Source of the DNA: Nitrobacter sp. NHB1
GTDB lineage: Bacteria > Pseudomonadota > Alphaproteobacteria > Rhizobiales > Xanthobacteraceae
DNA: 64,000 nt
Direction: 5' to 3'
Assembly: GCF_036964665.1 (NCBI RefSeq)
Contig: NZ_JBAMDA010000001.1
Coordinates: 372,001 to 436,000, forward strand
The notes under the pieces were generated by a model, which was given only the letters and a program-made list of their open reading frames with translations, did no database searches and was not told the DNA's origin. Below, piece after piece: positions 37,639 to 45,575 of this stretch. The translations under genes and the position numbers were made by a program. Every line of letters starts with the position of its first letter. Position 1 is the stretch's first letter.

Positions 37639-37956
37639 TCAACAGAACTCACCGAACTCGCTTTTCGGACGCCAGGATACCGGATCGGCGATCCAGCGAT
37701 TGATGTCGGTTTCATGCCATCCCGCGCCGTTGGTGCTGATCTTGAGTTGGGCCGGGAACGTGCCTTCGGCGATTTTGCGGTAAATGGTGGAGCGGGACAG
37801 CCCGGTGCGGGCAAGGATGGTGTTCAAACGGATGATACGGTCTTCTTTAATCGGCGCGTTGCGGTCAAGCACTTCCGAACCCTCCCACTTGTGGTGCCGT
37901 TCGACGTCTTTTCGCGGCCCGCGCTTCTCTCCGGGAGAGGCATGAAGCCCTCTCAT
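37639..37956 (-). CDS. AlpA-family helix-turn-helix regulator / excisionase-like protein
   Basis: A 105-residue protein with a C-terminal AlpA/MerR-like winged helix: EDRIIRLNTILARTGLSRSTIYRKIAEGTFPAQLKI, then GWHETDINRWIADP. Such proteins regulate or assist excision of prophages and integrative elements. Its stop codon is a few bases from the point where recombinase homology begins, so an upstream deletion probably removed the recombinase 5' end. ATG 37956 is my start; the open frame reaches 37998 but that part belongs to the IS110 remnant. Confidence 0.75.
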   Translation of the reverse strand: MRGLHASPGEKRGPRKDVERHHKWEGSEVLDRNAPIKEDRIIRLNTILARTGLSRSTIYRKIAEGTFPAQLKISTNGAGWHETDINRWIADPVSWRPKSEFGEFC

Positions 37957-38112
37957 TATGGGGTCCAGTAGAATGATGTGGTCCAAACTGGTTCGCATCC
38001 TGATGATGGCTCATCGGAGATAAGACCGTATGCGAACTCACATCATTTATCGTCCGCGAAGGACGTCTTCCGCCTCGCAGCGGAACTCTAAGCTCTTTGT
38101 CTGCTGGTCGCG

Positions 38113-38554
38113 TTATGCAGTCGCGCCCGTCGTTGTTGGCCTTGTCTCCCGCGTCCAACGGAACTCCGAGCCATCTACCCACATCCGATACAGGACCACT
38201 GCAAGCCTGCGTGCCAATGCAACGATGGCCTTTTTGACCCCATGTCGTTTCGTTGCGATCGGTCTTGTTCGGCTGTTGAGCTTTCAAGAACGCTTTTGTG
38301 TGCCGCGTCTCGATACAGAGTACCGCGAATCCGGCCTTTGCCAGTCCCTCGAACAGCCATTGAGACAGTGGCCCCGCTTCGAGGCCCACCCGTTCGAAGT
38401 TGAATGCGGGATCGCTCAGGACAGCGGCCAGATCGTCCGGGTGCGTCACAACCTTTTTCTCTCGGCAGAGTTTTCCGCTTTCATCGACAATGCACACGCT
38501 CGTCTCTTTGACAGAGACGTCGAGACCCGCATAATGCTTCATGCTGCGCTTCAC
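38113..38554 (-). pseudogene. IS110-family transposase with internal deletion
   Basis: The N-terminal DEDD part is present: YAGLDVSVKETSVCIVDESGK, VGLEAGPLSQWLFEGL, ETRHTKAFLKAQQPNKTDRN. It then jumps, with a frame change at about 38250, directly into the C-terminal end of the same family (HGVKKAIVALARRLAVVLYRMWVDGSEFRW, stop at 38113). The middle of the transposase, roughly 600 bp in a normal IS110 member, is missing. The result is a short, non-autonomous element. Confidence 0.85.
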
Positions 38555-38659
38555 CTTTCTGATACTTTGTGGCTGTTTCGTTCAGACCACGTTTTATCAT
38601 CAGCCTGAAGCGCAGCACCTTCCTTCCTTTCCAGTCGGCGGAGATGGGCACTAAGCCGA

Positions 38660-39181
38660 TTACCCCATCTGGCTCACGCATGGCTGCGCCGCCTCCTGCT
38701 GATTGCTCCTGAGCCAGACAGAGCAAGCAGTGACGCGGGCGCAAGAGTATTTTTCGCGTCGTCGTGCCGTGGCGTACAATCGGCGGCAAATACTTGTAAT
38801 CGGCGGGATCGATGTATGTCGCTCAAAAGTGCGCAGCGATTTTGAGACAACGACATGCATCAAATCAAAGCCTGACGCCCCCGGTCTATGCTTGAGGCCG
38901 ATGCCGTGATTGAAGACGAGTTCCGCGCCGCGGCTGTCCTCCCGGAAGCGCTTGACCCATTTGGCGATCGTCTTCGCCGTCACGTCGAACTGAAGCGCGG
39001 CTGCGTCCAGAATATGGAGGCGATCAGTTGGCGATCGTCTTCGCTTGCTGCCGATAGCGATCACAAAAAGCGCGAAGAACGCCCACTCCCGATCCGTCAT
39101 CAGGCCGCGAACCAAGGCTGCTCTCCAAAATGTAGTCTTGAGCCACGCCCCCGCTGATTTGGGAATCCACTTTGTCAACAC
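38660..39181 (-). pseudogene. Mosaic of transposase remnants (IS5-like and IS481-like)
   Basis: One open frame joins pieces of two transposase types: VRGLMTDREWAFFALFVIAIGS plus SPTDRLHILDA resembles the N-terminus of IS5-family (IS427-group) transposases, and the next stretch ALQFDVTAKTIAKWVKRFRED resembles the helix-turn-helix of IS481-type transposases. The rest to 38660 is unrecognisable. No catalytic domain remains. It is a nested insertion/deletion scar, not a gene. Confidence 0.6.
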
Positions 39182-39324
39182 GACCTAGTATGCTGAGTAT
39201 AGGACATCCTTGCAGGCGATCCTTAAACGTGTTTTGCGCTAACCGTCGGGGTGACCGTCCAGCCTAGCGCAAGGGGAGCTTGGCCTCGCCCAATTCAGCA
39301 ACCTTTCAAGGCATATATCAGCAG

Positions 39325-40317
39325 ATGGGCCACAAAACGTGCATTCTCGTCACCGGCGGCGCAGGCTACATCGGATCGCATTGTTGCCGGGCGCTCACCG
39401 CAGCGGGCTACGAACCGATCGTATATGACAACCTTTCAACTGGCCATCGCAGCTTTGTCTCCGGTGAGATGGTGGTGGGTGATCTTATTCAGAAAGAAAA
39501 AATTGTTGCCGCTCTCAGGAAATACAACATCGCAGCGGTCATGCACTTTGCAGCTGCAAGCTTGGTGGGCGAGTCGGTCGCCGATCCACAGAAATACTAC
39601 GTGAACAACGTTGTTGGCACGCTCTCCCTATTACAAGCGATGCGCGACGCCGGCTGTCTTCGCATCGTATTCTCTTCTACTGGAGCCGTGTATGGCGACG
39701 CGGATAGCAAGGCTCTCCCTGAGAACTTCCCCTGCAATCCGATCAATCCGTACGGCGCATCGAAATGGATGATCGAGCGCATTTTAACTGATTACCGGCT
39801 TGCCTACGGCTTCGGAGCATTTTGCCTGCGCTATTTCAACGCAAGCGGCGCCGATCCAGCCGGTGACATCGGAGAATGCCGCTCCAACGAAACGCATCTT
39901 ATCCCGCGAGCGATGATGGCACTCCAGGGCTATATCGATGACTTTGCTATATTCGGAGATGACTACGATACGCCCGACAAGACAGCGATCCGCGACTACA
40001 TCCATGTCTGCGATCTCGCTGCAGCTCACGTAGCTGCTTTGAAGCGACTGCAGGAAGGACATTCGGGCGGAAGCTTCAACCTGGGTACCGGCTCCGGTTT
40101 TTCGGTGCGCGAGATCTTAGCGACCATTAAATGTGTCACAGGGAGGGATGTGCCACATTCCGTTAAGCCACGCCGACCAGGGGATCCCACCTACCTTGTC
40201 GCGGATTCTTCCGCCGCCCGCGAAATACTCGGATTCACGCCCAACTATTCAGAACTATCAACGATTGTCGAGACGGCTTGGACATGGCATAAAAAAGCTC
40301 ATCCCGCTAAAACGTGA
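39325..40317 (+). CDS. galE: UDP-glucose 4-epimerase (island copy)
   Basis: SDR epimerase of 330 residues with VTGGAGYIGSHCCRAL, DNLSTGHRSF, FAAASLVGESVADP, catalytic FSSTGAVYG and YGASKWMIER, then the GalE-specific LRYFNASGADP, DYDTPDKTAIRDYIHV and a VKPRRPGDPTYLVAD tail. All active-site motifs are intact. An in-frame start at 39280 adds 15 unlikely residues; ATG 39325 begins just before the Rossmann fold. This is a second galE in the window; its segment DPQKYYVNN differs from the copy at the left edge (DPLAYYRNN), so the two are not recent duplicates. Confidence 0.93.
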   Translation: MGHKTCILVTGGAGYIGSHCCRALTAAGYEPIVYDNLSTGHRSFVSGEMVVGDLIQKEKIVAALRKYNIAAVMHFAAASLVGESVADPQKYYVNNVVGTLSLLQAMRDAGCLRIVFSSTGAVYGDADSKALPENFPCNPINPYGASKWMIERILTDYRLAYGFGAFCLRYFNASGADPAGDIGECRSNETHLIPRAMMALQGYIDDFAIFGDDYDTPDKTAIRDYIHVCDLAAAHVAALKRLQEGHSGGSFNLGTGSGFSVREILATIKCVTGRDVPHSVKPRRPGDPTYLVADSSAAREILGFTPNYSELSTIVETAWTWHKKAHPAKT

Positions 40318-40489
40318 GCTCGTAGAGACTGGAACGGTAATTGCCTAAAGTACCGCCGATTCCCATCCCGCAAACCGTCCACATGCGTATACAGTCCCCC
40401 GTGAGCAAGCGGCAAAGCGACAGCGCGGGAGTTTGTTTTTCGGCTGCGGGGGCGATCAGGTCGGTGCCATTGTAGCAAGGCCACTTACA

Positions 40490-40620
40490 CTAGAGCCTTT
40501 TCGCTTCTGATGGAATCAGAAGCGGACTCTATGATTTTGATTTGACGCATTTTCTTCCCGCGAACCGGTACCCATCCTCGGGTCGAGCCCGAGGACATGC
40601 TTCGCTCGAAAACGCTCTAG
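40490..40620. repeat. Dispersed repeat, full copy, reverse orientation
   Basis: Reads CTAGAGCCTTTTCGCTTCTGATGGAATCAGAAGCG, then CTATGATTTTGATTTGACGC, the CATCCTCGGGTCGAGCCCGAGGA hairpin, and ends GCTTCGCTCGAAAACGCTCTAG. It is the reverse complement of the block order at 62870. Confidence 0.88.
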
Positions 40621-40875
40621 ATTTCTAGATTTGTTATGTGTGTTATCTGTGCCATATCGAGCAGGGCGGCCAGGCCGTCAAAGAGCCGGATGGCCTACGA
40701 CTCTTGCCTCGGGAATTCCTGCTGTGTGAAGAATGAGCCTTGTTAGCAGACCCATATCGTGACGTAATTCGCCAAAGTACATACACCAGCGGTGCAGATC
40801 TGTGGCTGTCTAGAGGAAGATGAAAAGTGTGTAGCGGTTTTCCGCCGTTCTAAAATTATGGAATCGATCACGTTC

Positions 40876-40906
40876 ATGATTTTGGATCGATTCGATCCAA
40901 AATCAT
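40876..40906. repeat. Long hairpin upstream of methyltransferase gene
   Basis: ATGATTTTGGATCGA and TCGATCCAAAATCAT form a near-perfect 15-bp stem with a one-base centre. It ends 67 bp before the methyltransferase start. It may be another dispersed palindrome or an attenuator-type structure; there is no T-tract. Confidence 0.75.
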
Positions 40907-40972
40907 CGTGATCCAGGGGGCATCTGCAGCGCCCGCCCGCCGCGCTGCCCTATTTGTTTGGAGAGTTACTCG

Positions 40973-41749
40973 ATGACCGCCGACGCCCCATTGATGAACG
41001 TTATTTTCGAGAGGGCTACAGACAAGGCGTTCAAGGCCCGTGCCACGTTTGAATATCAACAAGTGAGAAAATGGGCGGGCCACCGGATCAACTTCGATAC
41101 GGCGCGAGTACTTGATTTTGGGTGCGGCCAAGGCGTGGCAGCGGCGTCCTTTGCGCTGCGTCATCCGGAGGCAGGCGTCGTTGGAGTGGACGTTGAGCCC
41201 GTGCTCGAGCCCCAGCTGAGCAATCTTCTAAAGACGCAGATTGGCCATGCCATTCCATCGAACCTGAGCTATCGCACCATCTCGCTGACGCCGTTGTCGA
41301 GCGAAAAATTCGATCTAATCTACGCCTGGTCGGTATTCGAGCACATCAAAGAAGACAAGATGGTCGACACCTTCGCGATGCTGAAGGATCATCTCGCCGA
41401 CAATGGCGTGCTGTTTATCTGCTGCAATCCGCTCTATTTCTCGCCGCATGGATCGCATCTCTACAAGTACTTCAAATCGCCCTGGCATCACCTGCTCTTG
41501 ACGCTAGATGAATTGCGGGACGGTGTCGTGTCCGATGGCCTCCTCTCTTCAGAAGCACGGGAGTGGCAACAATTTCTTCAGCTCAACCGGTTGACCGCTC
41601 ATGATATCATGGGGCGGGCCTCGGCGGCAGACCTCAAGCGGATTAGGCAGCATCTCTCGAAGACGGATGTGGCACCGCCGCCTCGGCTCGCCCGGCTGTA
41701 TGATAACGACGCTCTGACGACGACCGAGCTTGTAGCCACTTTTTCTTGA
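40973..41749 (+). CDS. Class I SAM-dependent methyltransferase
   Basis: The 258-residue methyltransferase has motif I VLDFGCGQGVAAASF, the acidic end of strand 2 VVGVDVEP, FDLIYAWSVFEHIKED (post-motif II) and a typical NGVLFICCNPLYF strand. GGAGAG seven bases before ATG 40973 fixes the start; a TTG at 40958 is rejected. Among polysaccharide genes, it most likely methylates a sugar or a glycan end, but the substrate is not readable from sequence. Convergent with the next gene. Confidence 0.83.
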   Translation: MTADAPLMNVIFERATDKAFKARATFEYQQVRKWAGHRINFDTARVLDFGCGQGVAAASFALRHPEAGVVGVDVEPVLEPQLSNLLKTQIGHAIPSNLSYRTISLTPLSSEKFDLIYAWSVFEHIKEDKMVDTFAMLKDHLADNGVLFICCNPLYFSPHGSHLYKYFKSPWHHLLLTLDELRDGVVSDGLLSSEAREWQQFLQLNRLTAHDIMGRASAADLKRIRQHLSKTDVAPPPRLARLYDNDALTTTELVATFS

Positions 41750-41792
41750 AACCCAACTCACCAAAGGCCCCTATAGACGGGATCGTGAGACG

Positions 41793-42731
41793 TCACGGCC
41801 TAACGCTACCTGGCGTGGTCCCATACAATATATTGTCTACATAAATCGTTTGAGTTGTCGGCTGACGTCGACGATAGATACCGATGTCGAATCCGATGTC
41901 TTGCGTGATCTTGCCATGTTCAATCACGGACACCGGATCTGGCTTATAGCCCCAGCATCCGCTCCAGTTCGCAATGCTTACGCCATCAACTGAGGCCTGA
42001 ACTTTTCCACCGCTCACTCCACACGGGGACGGTTTCAAGTCGAACACGACATGAAACCAACGTTCTCGTTCAACGGCAAATGAGCCCACTACTACGGGCT
42101 GGCCGTGCGCAGCTCTTTCGCTCTTATCCGAAGATACCGCAAGCTCGAGCGTAATTTCTTTGTCGTTGGACTTGGCGGGATTTACACGCATGACAAGGAC
42201 TGGATGCCCCGCGCAGCATTGGAATGCCTGGAAGTGAATGAGCCAGTACCGTGGCACCTGATAAGATTTATCCAACATCATATCAAAGCTGATAAACCGC
42301 TCATTATCCGGACTGCTTACCGTGGTATGCTGGCTCGATTGATGGGGCACCGCATTAAGAAAAATTTTGTCCTTTACGTTCTTGTCTTCTTTAGACGTTA
42401 GGGAAATTGCGAGGGAGCGAGCGCTATTCCCAGAGCGGCGATCCACGGGAACACGCTCATCGAGCCAAACATTAAAGTCCGACCCGATATCAACAGTAAA
42501 CGGATATGAACCAAATTCAGCAGGACCATGAATCAGAAAATAAAATGGCTTCGACAGGTTCCGCTTCGGGAATTTCGAGGTGTCAATTTTGTTAGACAGA
42601 GAGAACGTTAACGAAGATATCAAACCAGATTGTTTTGACAAAGCTTCGCTTGCATATACGAAAACGATAATCGCACAGCACAAAAATAGAACGCCAAATT
42701 CCCTTAACTTGCGAGATGAAAAGATGGCCAT
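41793..42731 (-). CDS. Secreted polysaccharide-lyase-like (jelly-roll) protein
   Basis: The 312-residue product has an N-terminal hydrophobic segment (about 10-32, signal or anchor) and a mature domain with the pattern of heparin-lyase-I-like / concanavalin-type folds: HGPAEFGSYPF, ERERWFHVVFDLKPSP, VQASVDGVSIANWSG, GFDIGIYRRRQPTTQTIYVDNILYG. The terminal 'GIYR...YVDN' block is common in alginate/heparin-lyase-like secreted proteins. A periplasmic or surface role on the locally made polymer is inferred. Base composition is more A/T-rich than neighbours. It starts 60 bp downstream of an IS3 remnant, with a weak ribosome site. Confidence 0.62.
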   Translation of the reverse strand: MAIFSSRKLREFGVLFLCCAIIVFVYASEALSKQSGLISSLTFSLSNKIDTSKFPKRNLSKPFYFLIHGPAEFGSYPFTVDIGSDFNVWLDERVPVDRRSGNSARSLAISLTSKEDKNVKDKIFLNAVPHQSSQHTTVSSPDNERFISFDMMLDKSYQVPRYWLIHFQAFQCCAGHPVLVMRVNPAKSNDKEITLELAVSSDKSERAAHGQPVVVGSFAVERERWFHVVFDLKPSPCGVSGGKVQASVDGVSIANWSGCWGYKPDPVSVIEHGKITQDIGFDIGIYRRRQPTTQTIYVDNILYGTTPGSVRP

Positions 42732-42792
42732 AGCAAAGTCTCACTGGCTCGAGGCGCATAAACGGCGTACCCAGCATATGGAGTTGCCCCGG

Positions 42793-42882
42793 CTAGACCG
42801 GGCACTCGGCTGCTTTGAGTGATGCAATGTACTCCCGCGGTGAGCGGTAGCCCAGACGGGAATGCGGGTGTTCTAAGTTGTA
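42793..42882 (-). mobile_element. IS3-family transposase C-terminal remnant
   Basis: About 28 codons end in a stop at 42793: YNLEHPHSRLGYRSPREYIASLKAAECPV, the classic C-terminal end of IS3-family OrfB integrases. Nothing else of the element is visible. Confidence 0.85.
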
Positions 42883-42946
42883 ACATCCATCAGGTGTTTA
42901 TATGTATCGGTGAGTTGCTGTCGGCTGACTTCCTGTTCCTTTCGGA

Positions 42947-43618
42947 CTATTGAGAAAATACAGTTTCAATAAAACGCAGGCGATCTTTATCGACCTCGTC
43001 GAGAAGGTTGGAGGAGTTCCTTGAACGGGTGAAATAAGCGTCCACTTCGACGAGATCGCCTTCAAAATGGGCGATTGGATTGAGGCGACGCAGGACCAAA
43101 CCGTGTCGATCGAGAAGGCTGACAAGATCAGACAGAAGGTGTTGGCCACGGTAGATCGGATAAAGATGAGCCTCTAGTTCAATGCCGAGGACACCGTCCA
43201 AGAGACTTCCGAAACCTTGCAAGACCTCGTATTCACAGCCCTGTACGTCAATCTTGATAACGTGGGGAGCCGGAACCTCTCCGTCTGCGTAAAGGCGATC
43301 GTAGCGTACACAATCAATGGTCGTCGTGTCGATGACTTCGAATTGCTTCGCTATCGGGTAGCTATTCAGGAAACTGAAATCCGGCTCGCGAAGAGACGTG
43401 CATCCGAAATGTTTCGTAAGATATAGCGTTTTGCTGCCGGCGTTATCATACAGGCCTTTTTGAATGATCGAGATATTGGCCCGCCCCGCATACTTGGCTT
43501 GAATTTTTTCGGCCTCGGAAGGATTACATTCAAATATCACAGGGTGAATGCGATCCAAAAAGCGTTCCCATTTTGGTTGAAGGCCGCCGGCGCCTCCCAC
43601 ATCGATCAGATTGAGCAT
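42947..43618 (-). CDS. FkbM-family methyltransferase
   Basis: The 223-residue SAM methyltransferase begins LNLIDVGGAGGLQPKWERFL, continues FECNPSEAEKIQ, CTSLREPDFSFL, and the FkbM hallmark VIKIDVQGCEYEVLQGFGSLLDGVLGIELEAHLYPIY. FkbM enzymes O-methylate sugars or polyketides; here a glycan is likely from context. GGAGAAG before ATG 43618 fixes the start, and a longer frame to 43660 is rejected. It is the last gene of a minus-strand series that begins with the giant glycosyltransferase. Confidence 0.88.
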   Translation of the reverse strand: MLNLIDVGGAGGLQPKWERFLDRIHPVIFECNPSEAEKIQAKYAGRANISIIQKGLYDNAGSKTLYLTKHFGCTSLREPDFSFLNSYPIAKQFEVIDTTTIDCVRYDRLYADGEVPAPHVIKIDVQGCEYEVLQGFGSLLDGVLGIELEAHLYPIYRGQHLLSDLVSLLDRHGLVLRRLNPIAHFEGDLVEVDAYFTRSRNSSNLLDEVDKDRLRFIETVFSQ

Positions 43619-43761
43619 GTAGTCTTCTCCGAATGCAGTAACCGTAAGGAGCCATCTCACATTCTAACGAAGATCATGCCTCGTTCATCTGAATGGCGCA
43701 ACTCGCTGTCATGGACGACAGTCTAACCTCCAGTATCTTCGGCGCATATGAGACGTACCAG

Positions 43762-43799
43762 GCTAGCTATTTGCACGACGACAATCGTCGTGAGCTAGC
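43762..43799 (-). terminator. Two-tier hairpin between polysaccharide genes
   Basis: CACGACGA (43774-43781) pairs with TCGTCGTG (43785-43792), and the flanking GCTAGCT (43762-43768) pairs with AGCTAGC (43793-43799) after a 5-nt bulge. It lies just downstream of the 316-residue gene at 43806 and upstream of the FkbM gene. It has no T-tract, so it could end or process the transcript rather than act as a standard terminator. Confidence 0.6.
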
Positions 43800-43805
43800 T
43801 CGCCG

Positions 43806-44756
43806 CTAATTGCCATCAACATCGGATGGCGACACCGCCTCGAAGTTGTCTCGTTCGAAAAACGATGCCCATCTCTCGGAATCGTAGCGGATCAATCCCT
43901 CTCGAAGCAGATCCCAGTTCCGCGAGGTTACCACGAGGTCCCGCAAGTCGTTTGCGGTCCAGTCGCGTTTCGCGCTCCGAACAAAGCCAGCCAGCTTGAC
44001 GATGTAGCGCTCGTCGAACAGCACGGGATGGCGCCAGCGCTGATTGAGCGTGGTGACCCTCGGTCCATACACCGGGAAGTTGGTCGTGCATTCGGCCACG
44101 TCACCGAAATCGGAGAGCGGCGCGGCGCGATAGCCCAGCCGGTCGACCTCAGTGGCGATGAACGGCTCGCAATGAACCCACACCTCCAGCGACCGCGAGC
44201 GCCGGAATCGGGCCATCTCCAGTCGCCGCGCAAACAAATCCAGCGCGAACCGTCGGGACACGATCACGAACGGAAAATTGCACTGTCGCATCTTCGACAG
44301 ATCGAACTGCGAGTCGACCTCCCGCTGATACCATTGGATCGTGCTCTCATTCCAGACCCAGCGCGGACCCGCCTGAGCAAATTGATGCGCGACGAGATCG
44401 ACGTTGCCTTCGATGACGCGCTTCATGACATCCAGCAGATCGACCGCCGGTATGGAGTCATATTCCATCAGCACGAGATGATCGAGATCCGTTGCAAGCA
44501 GCGCCGTATACAGCGCGTAATCGCCGCATTGCCACATGCAACGTTCGGCGTTGGGATATATCGGCAATCCCATCCGCTGAAAATCGGCGAGCCGGTGGGT
44601 AATCTTCTGGATATTCCCCTCGCAGTCCACCGGACCATTGGTCTCATCCGCAAGCAGAATGACAGGCTGCCCGGCGGCCTCACACTGCAGCCGGTACATG
44701 CGCTCCGCATCGGGATTCCAGAAATGTGTCCTAAAGAAGAATCCGGTCTTCGTCAT
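43806..44756 (-). CDS. Hypothetical protein in polysaccharide locus, possible glycosyltransferase
   Basis: I do not recognise the 316-residue protein with confidence. It has an alternating a/b look: GFFFRTHFWNPDAERMYRLQ, PVILLADETNGPVD, RCMWQCGDYALYTALLATDLDHLVLMEYDSIPAVD, FPFVIVSRRFALDLF, VHCEPFIATEVDRLGY. The segment LVLMEYDSIPA could serve like the acidic motif of a GT-A glycosyltransferase, and the position between transferase genes fits, but neither is proof. No signal peptide or membrane span. AGGCGGA before ATG 44756 supports the start. Confidence 0.7.
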   Translation of the reverse strand: MTKTGFFFRTHFWNPDAERMYRLQCEAAGQPVILLADETNGPVDCEGNIQKITHRLADFQRMGLPIYPNAERCMWQCGDYALYTALLATDLDHLVLMEYDSIPAVDLLDVMKRVIEGNVDLVAHQFAQAGPRWVWNESTIQWYQREVDSQFDLSKMRQCNFPFVIVSRRFALDLFARRLEMARFRRSRSLEVWVHCEPFIATEVDRLGYRAAPLSDFGDVAECTTNFPVYGPRVTTLNQRWRHPVLFDERYIVKLAGFVRSAKRDWTANDLRDLVVTSRNWDLLREGLIRYDSERWASFFERDNFEAVSPSDVDGN

Positions 44757-44915
44757 CGGTCCGCCTGGGCATCCGGCAACATTGCATGCAGTTCTGCGAT
44801 GAAGCTATCGTTCATCTTGGCCAAAGACGAACACTCTATACGAAAAACGAACGTCGGAGATAATCGTTCAACCGTGTGGACCTTGGTTCCCTCAATGGGC
44901 CATCCATGGCACCCC

Positions 44916-45527
44916 TCAAGAGATCCGCTCAAGACAAAAGCTGAAGTAGGTGTCTGGGTCGATCGACAGGTATTTATATCGCCACCCCGCGTTCCTGCAG
45001 AACGCACCTGTCGCCTGGATCACGCCATAGACATGCGGCGCCACGACATTGCCAGCCGAGAAATCGTGCCCCGCGATAAGGCCGCGCACGCTGCATTTGC
45101 GAGAGGACAATTCAAGCTCTTGAGCCGTAAGGTCGTAGGCATGCGTGGTATCAAGGTAGATGAAGTTGAAATAGCCGTCCGGAAAGCTGGACAAGACTTC
45201 GGTCGAAAAGCCCCGCACGATTTCGACCGCGCCGGTCTCGATCTGCTTCGCGAACCTGTTGGTGACGGTCGCGAGCCCTTCCAAGAAGCGCTCGTCTTCC
45301 CAGGCATCGACCAGGTAAAGCTTGTCCGGCCGAAGACGCGCAATGATCTCTTGGCTGAAGTCACCTGAGGCAACCCCGACCTCGACGGCTCTCCCTCCCT
45401 TTGGGAGCACATCGAGCATGTCATCCCTGGTCGGGACGACCCGACAGTGCTCGGTGTGCATGGGGTCAAGCCTTTGTCCCTTGATCCGGTCGGCTTCTGC
45501 TTGCCGCTTCGATTGCGCGTTATCCAT
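44916..45527 (-). CDS. Class I SAM-dependent methyltransferase (Methyltransf_24 type)
   Basis: The 203-residue methyltransferase shows the SAM loop AVEVGVASGDFSQEI, acidic strand LYLVDAWEDERF, FPDGYFNFIYLDTTHAYDLTAQEL (the 'YLDTTH' motif typical of this group) and GLIAGHDFSAG. Such genes are frequent in O-antigen and exopolysaccharide loci and probably methylate a sugar. GAGGAAA before ATG 45527 is a good ribosome site. It lies 48 bp downstream of the giant glycosyltransferase on the same strand, so co-transcription is likely. Confidence 0.85.
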   Translation of the reverse strand: MDNAQSKRQAEADRIKGQRLDPMHTEHCRVVPTRDDMLDVLPKGGRAVEVGVASGDFSQEIIARLRPDKLYLVDAWEDERFLEGLATVTNRFAKQIETGAVEIVRGFSTEVLSSFPDGYFNFIYLDTTHAYDLTAQELELSSRKCSVRGLIAGHDFSAGNVVAPHVYGVIQATGAFCRNAGWRYKYLSIDPDTYFSFCLERIS

Positions 45528-45575
45528 CGGCGTTTCCTCGGAACTTTGATTCCACAGAGATTCTGATCGGCGCGG

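Larger units (their letters stand above)
40318..40972. other. Long intergenic region with repeats, no gene seen
   Basis: 655 bp between galE and a methyltransferase gene. It contains a dispersed repeat (40490-40620) and a strong hairpin (40876-40906), listed separately. The remaining 40621-40870 is moderately A/T-rich and shows no convincing coding frame or RNA gene. Confidence 0.6.

Noticed and set aside
44028-45368. 446-codon plus-strand frame across two minus-strand genes
   Set aside because: It spans a gene boundary and lies antisense to a clear methyltransferase; typical GC-driven open frame.
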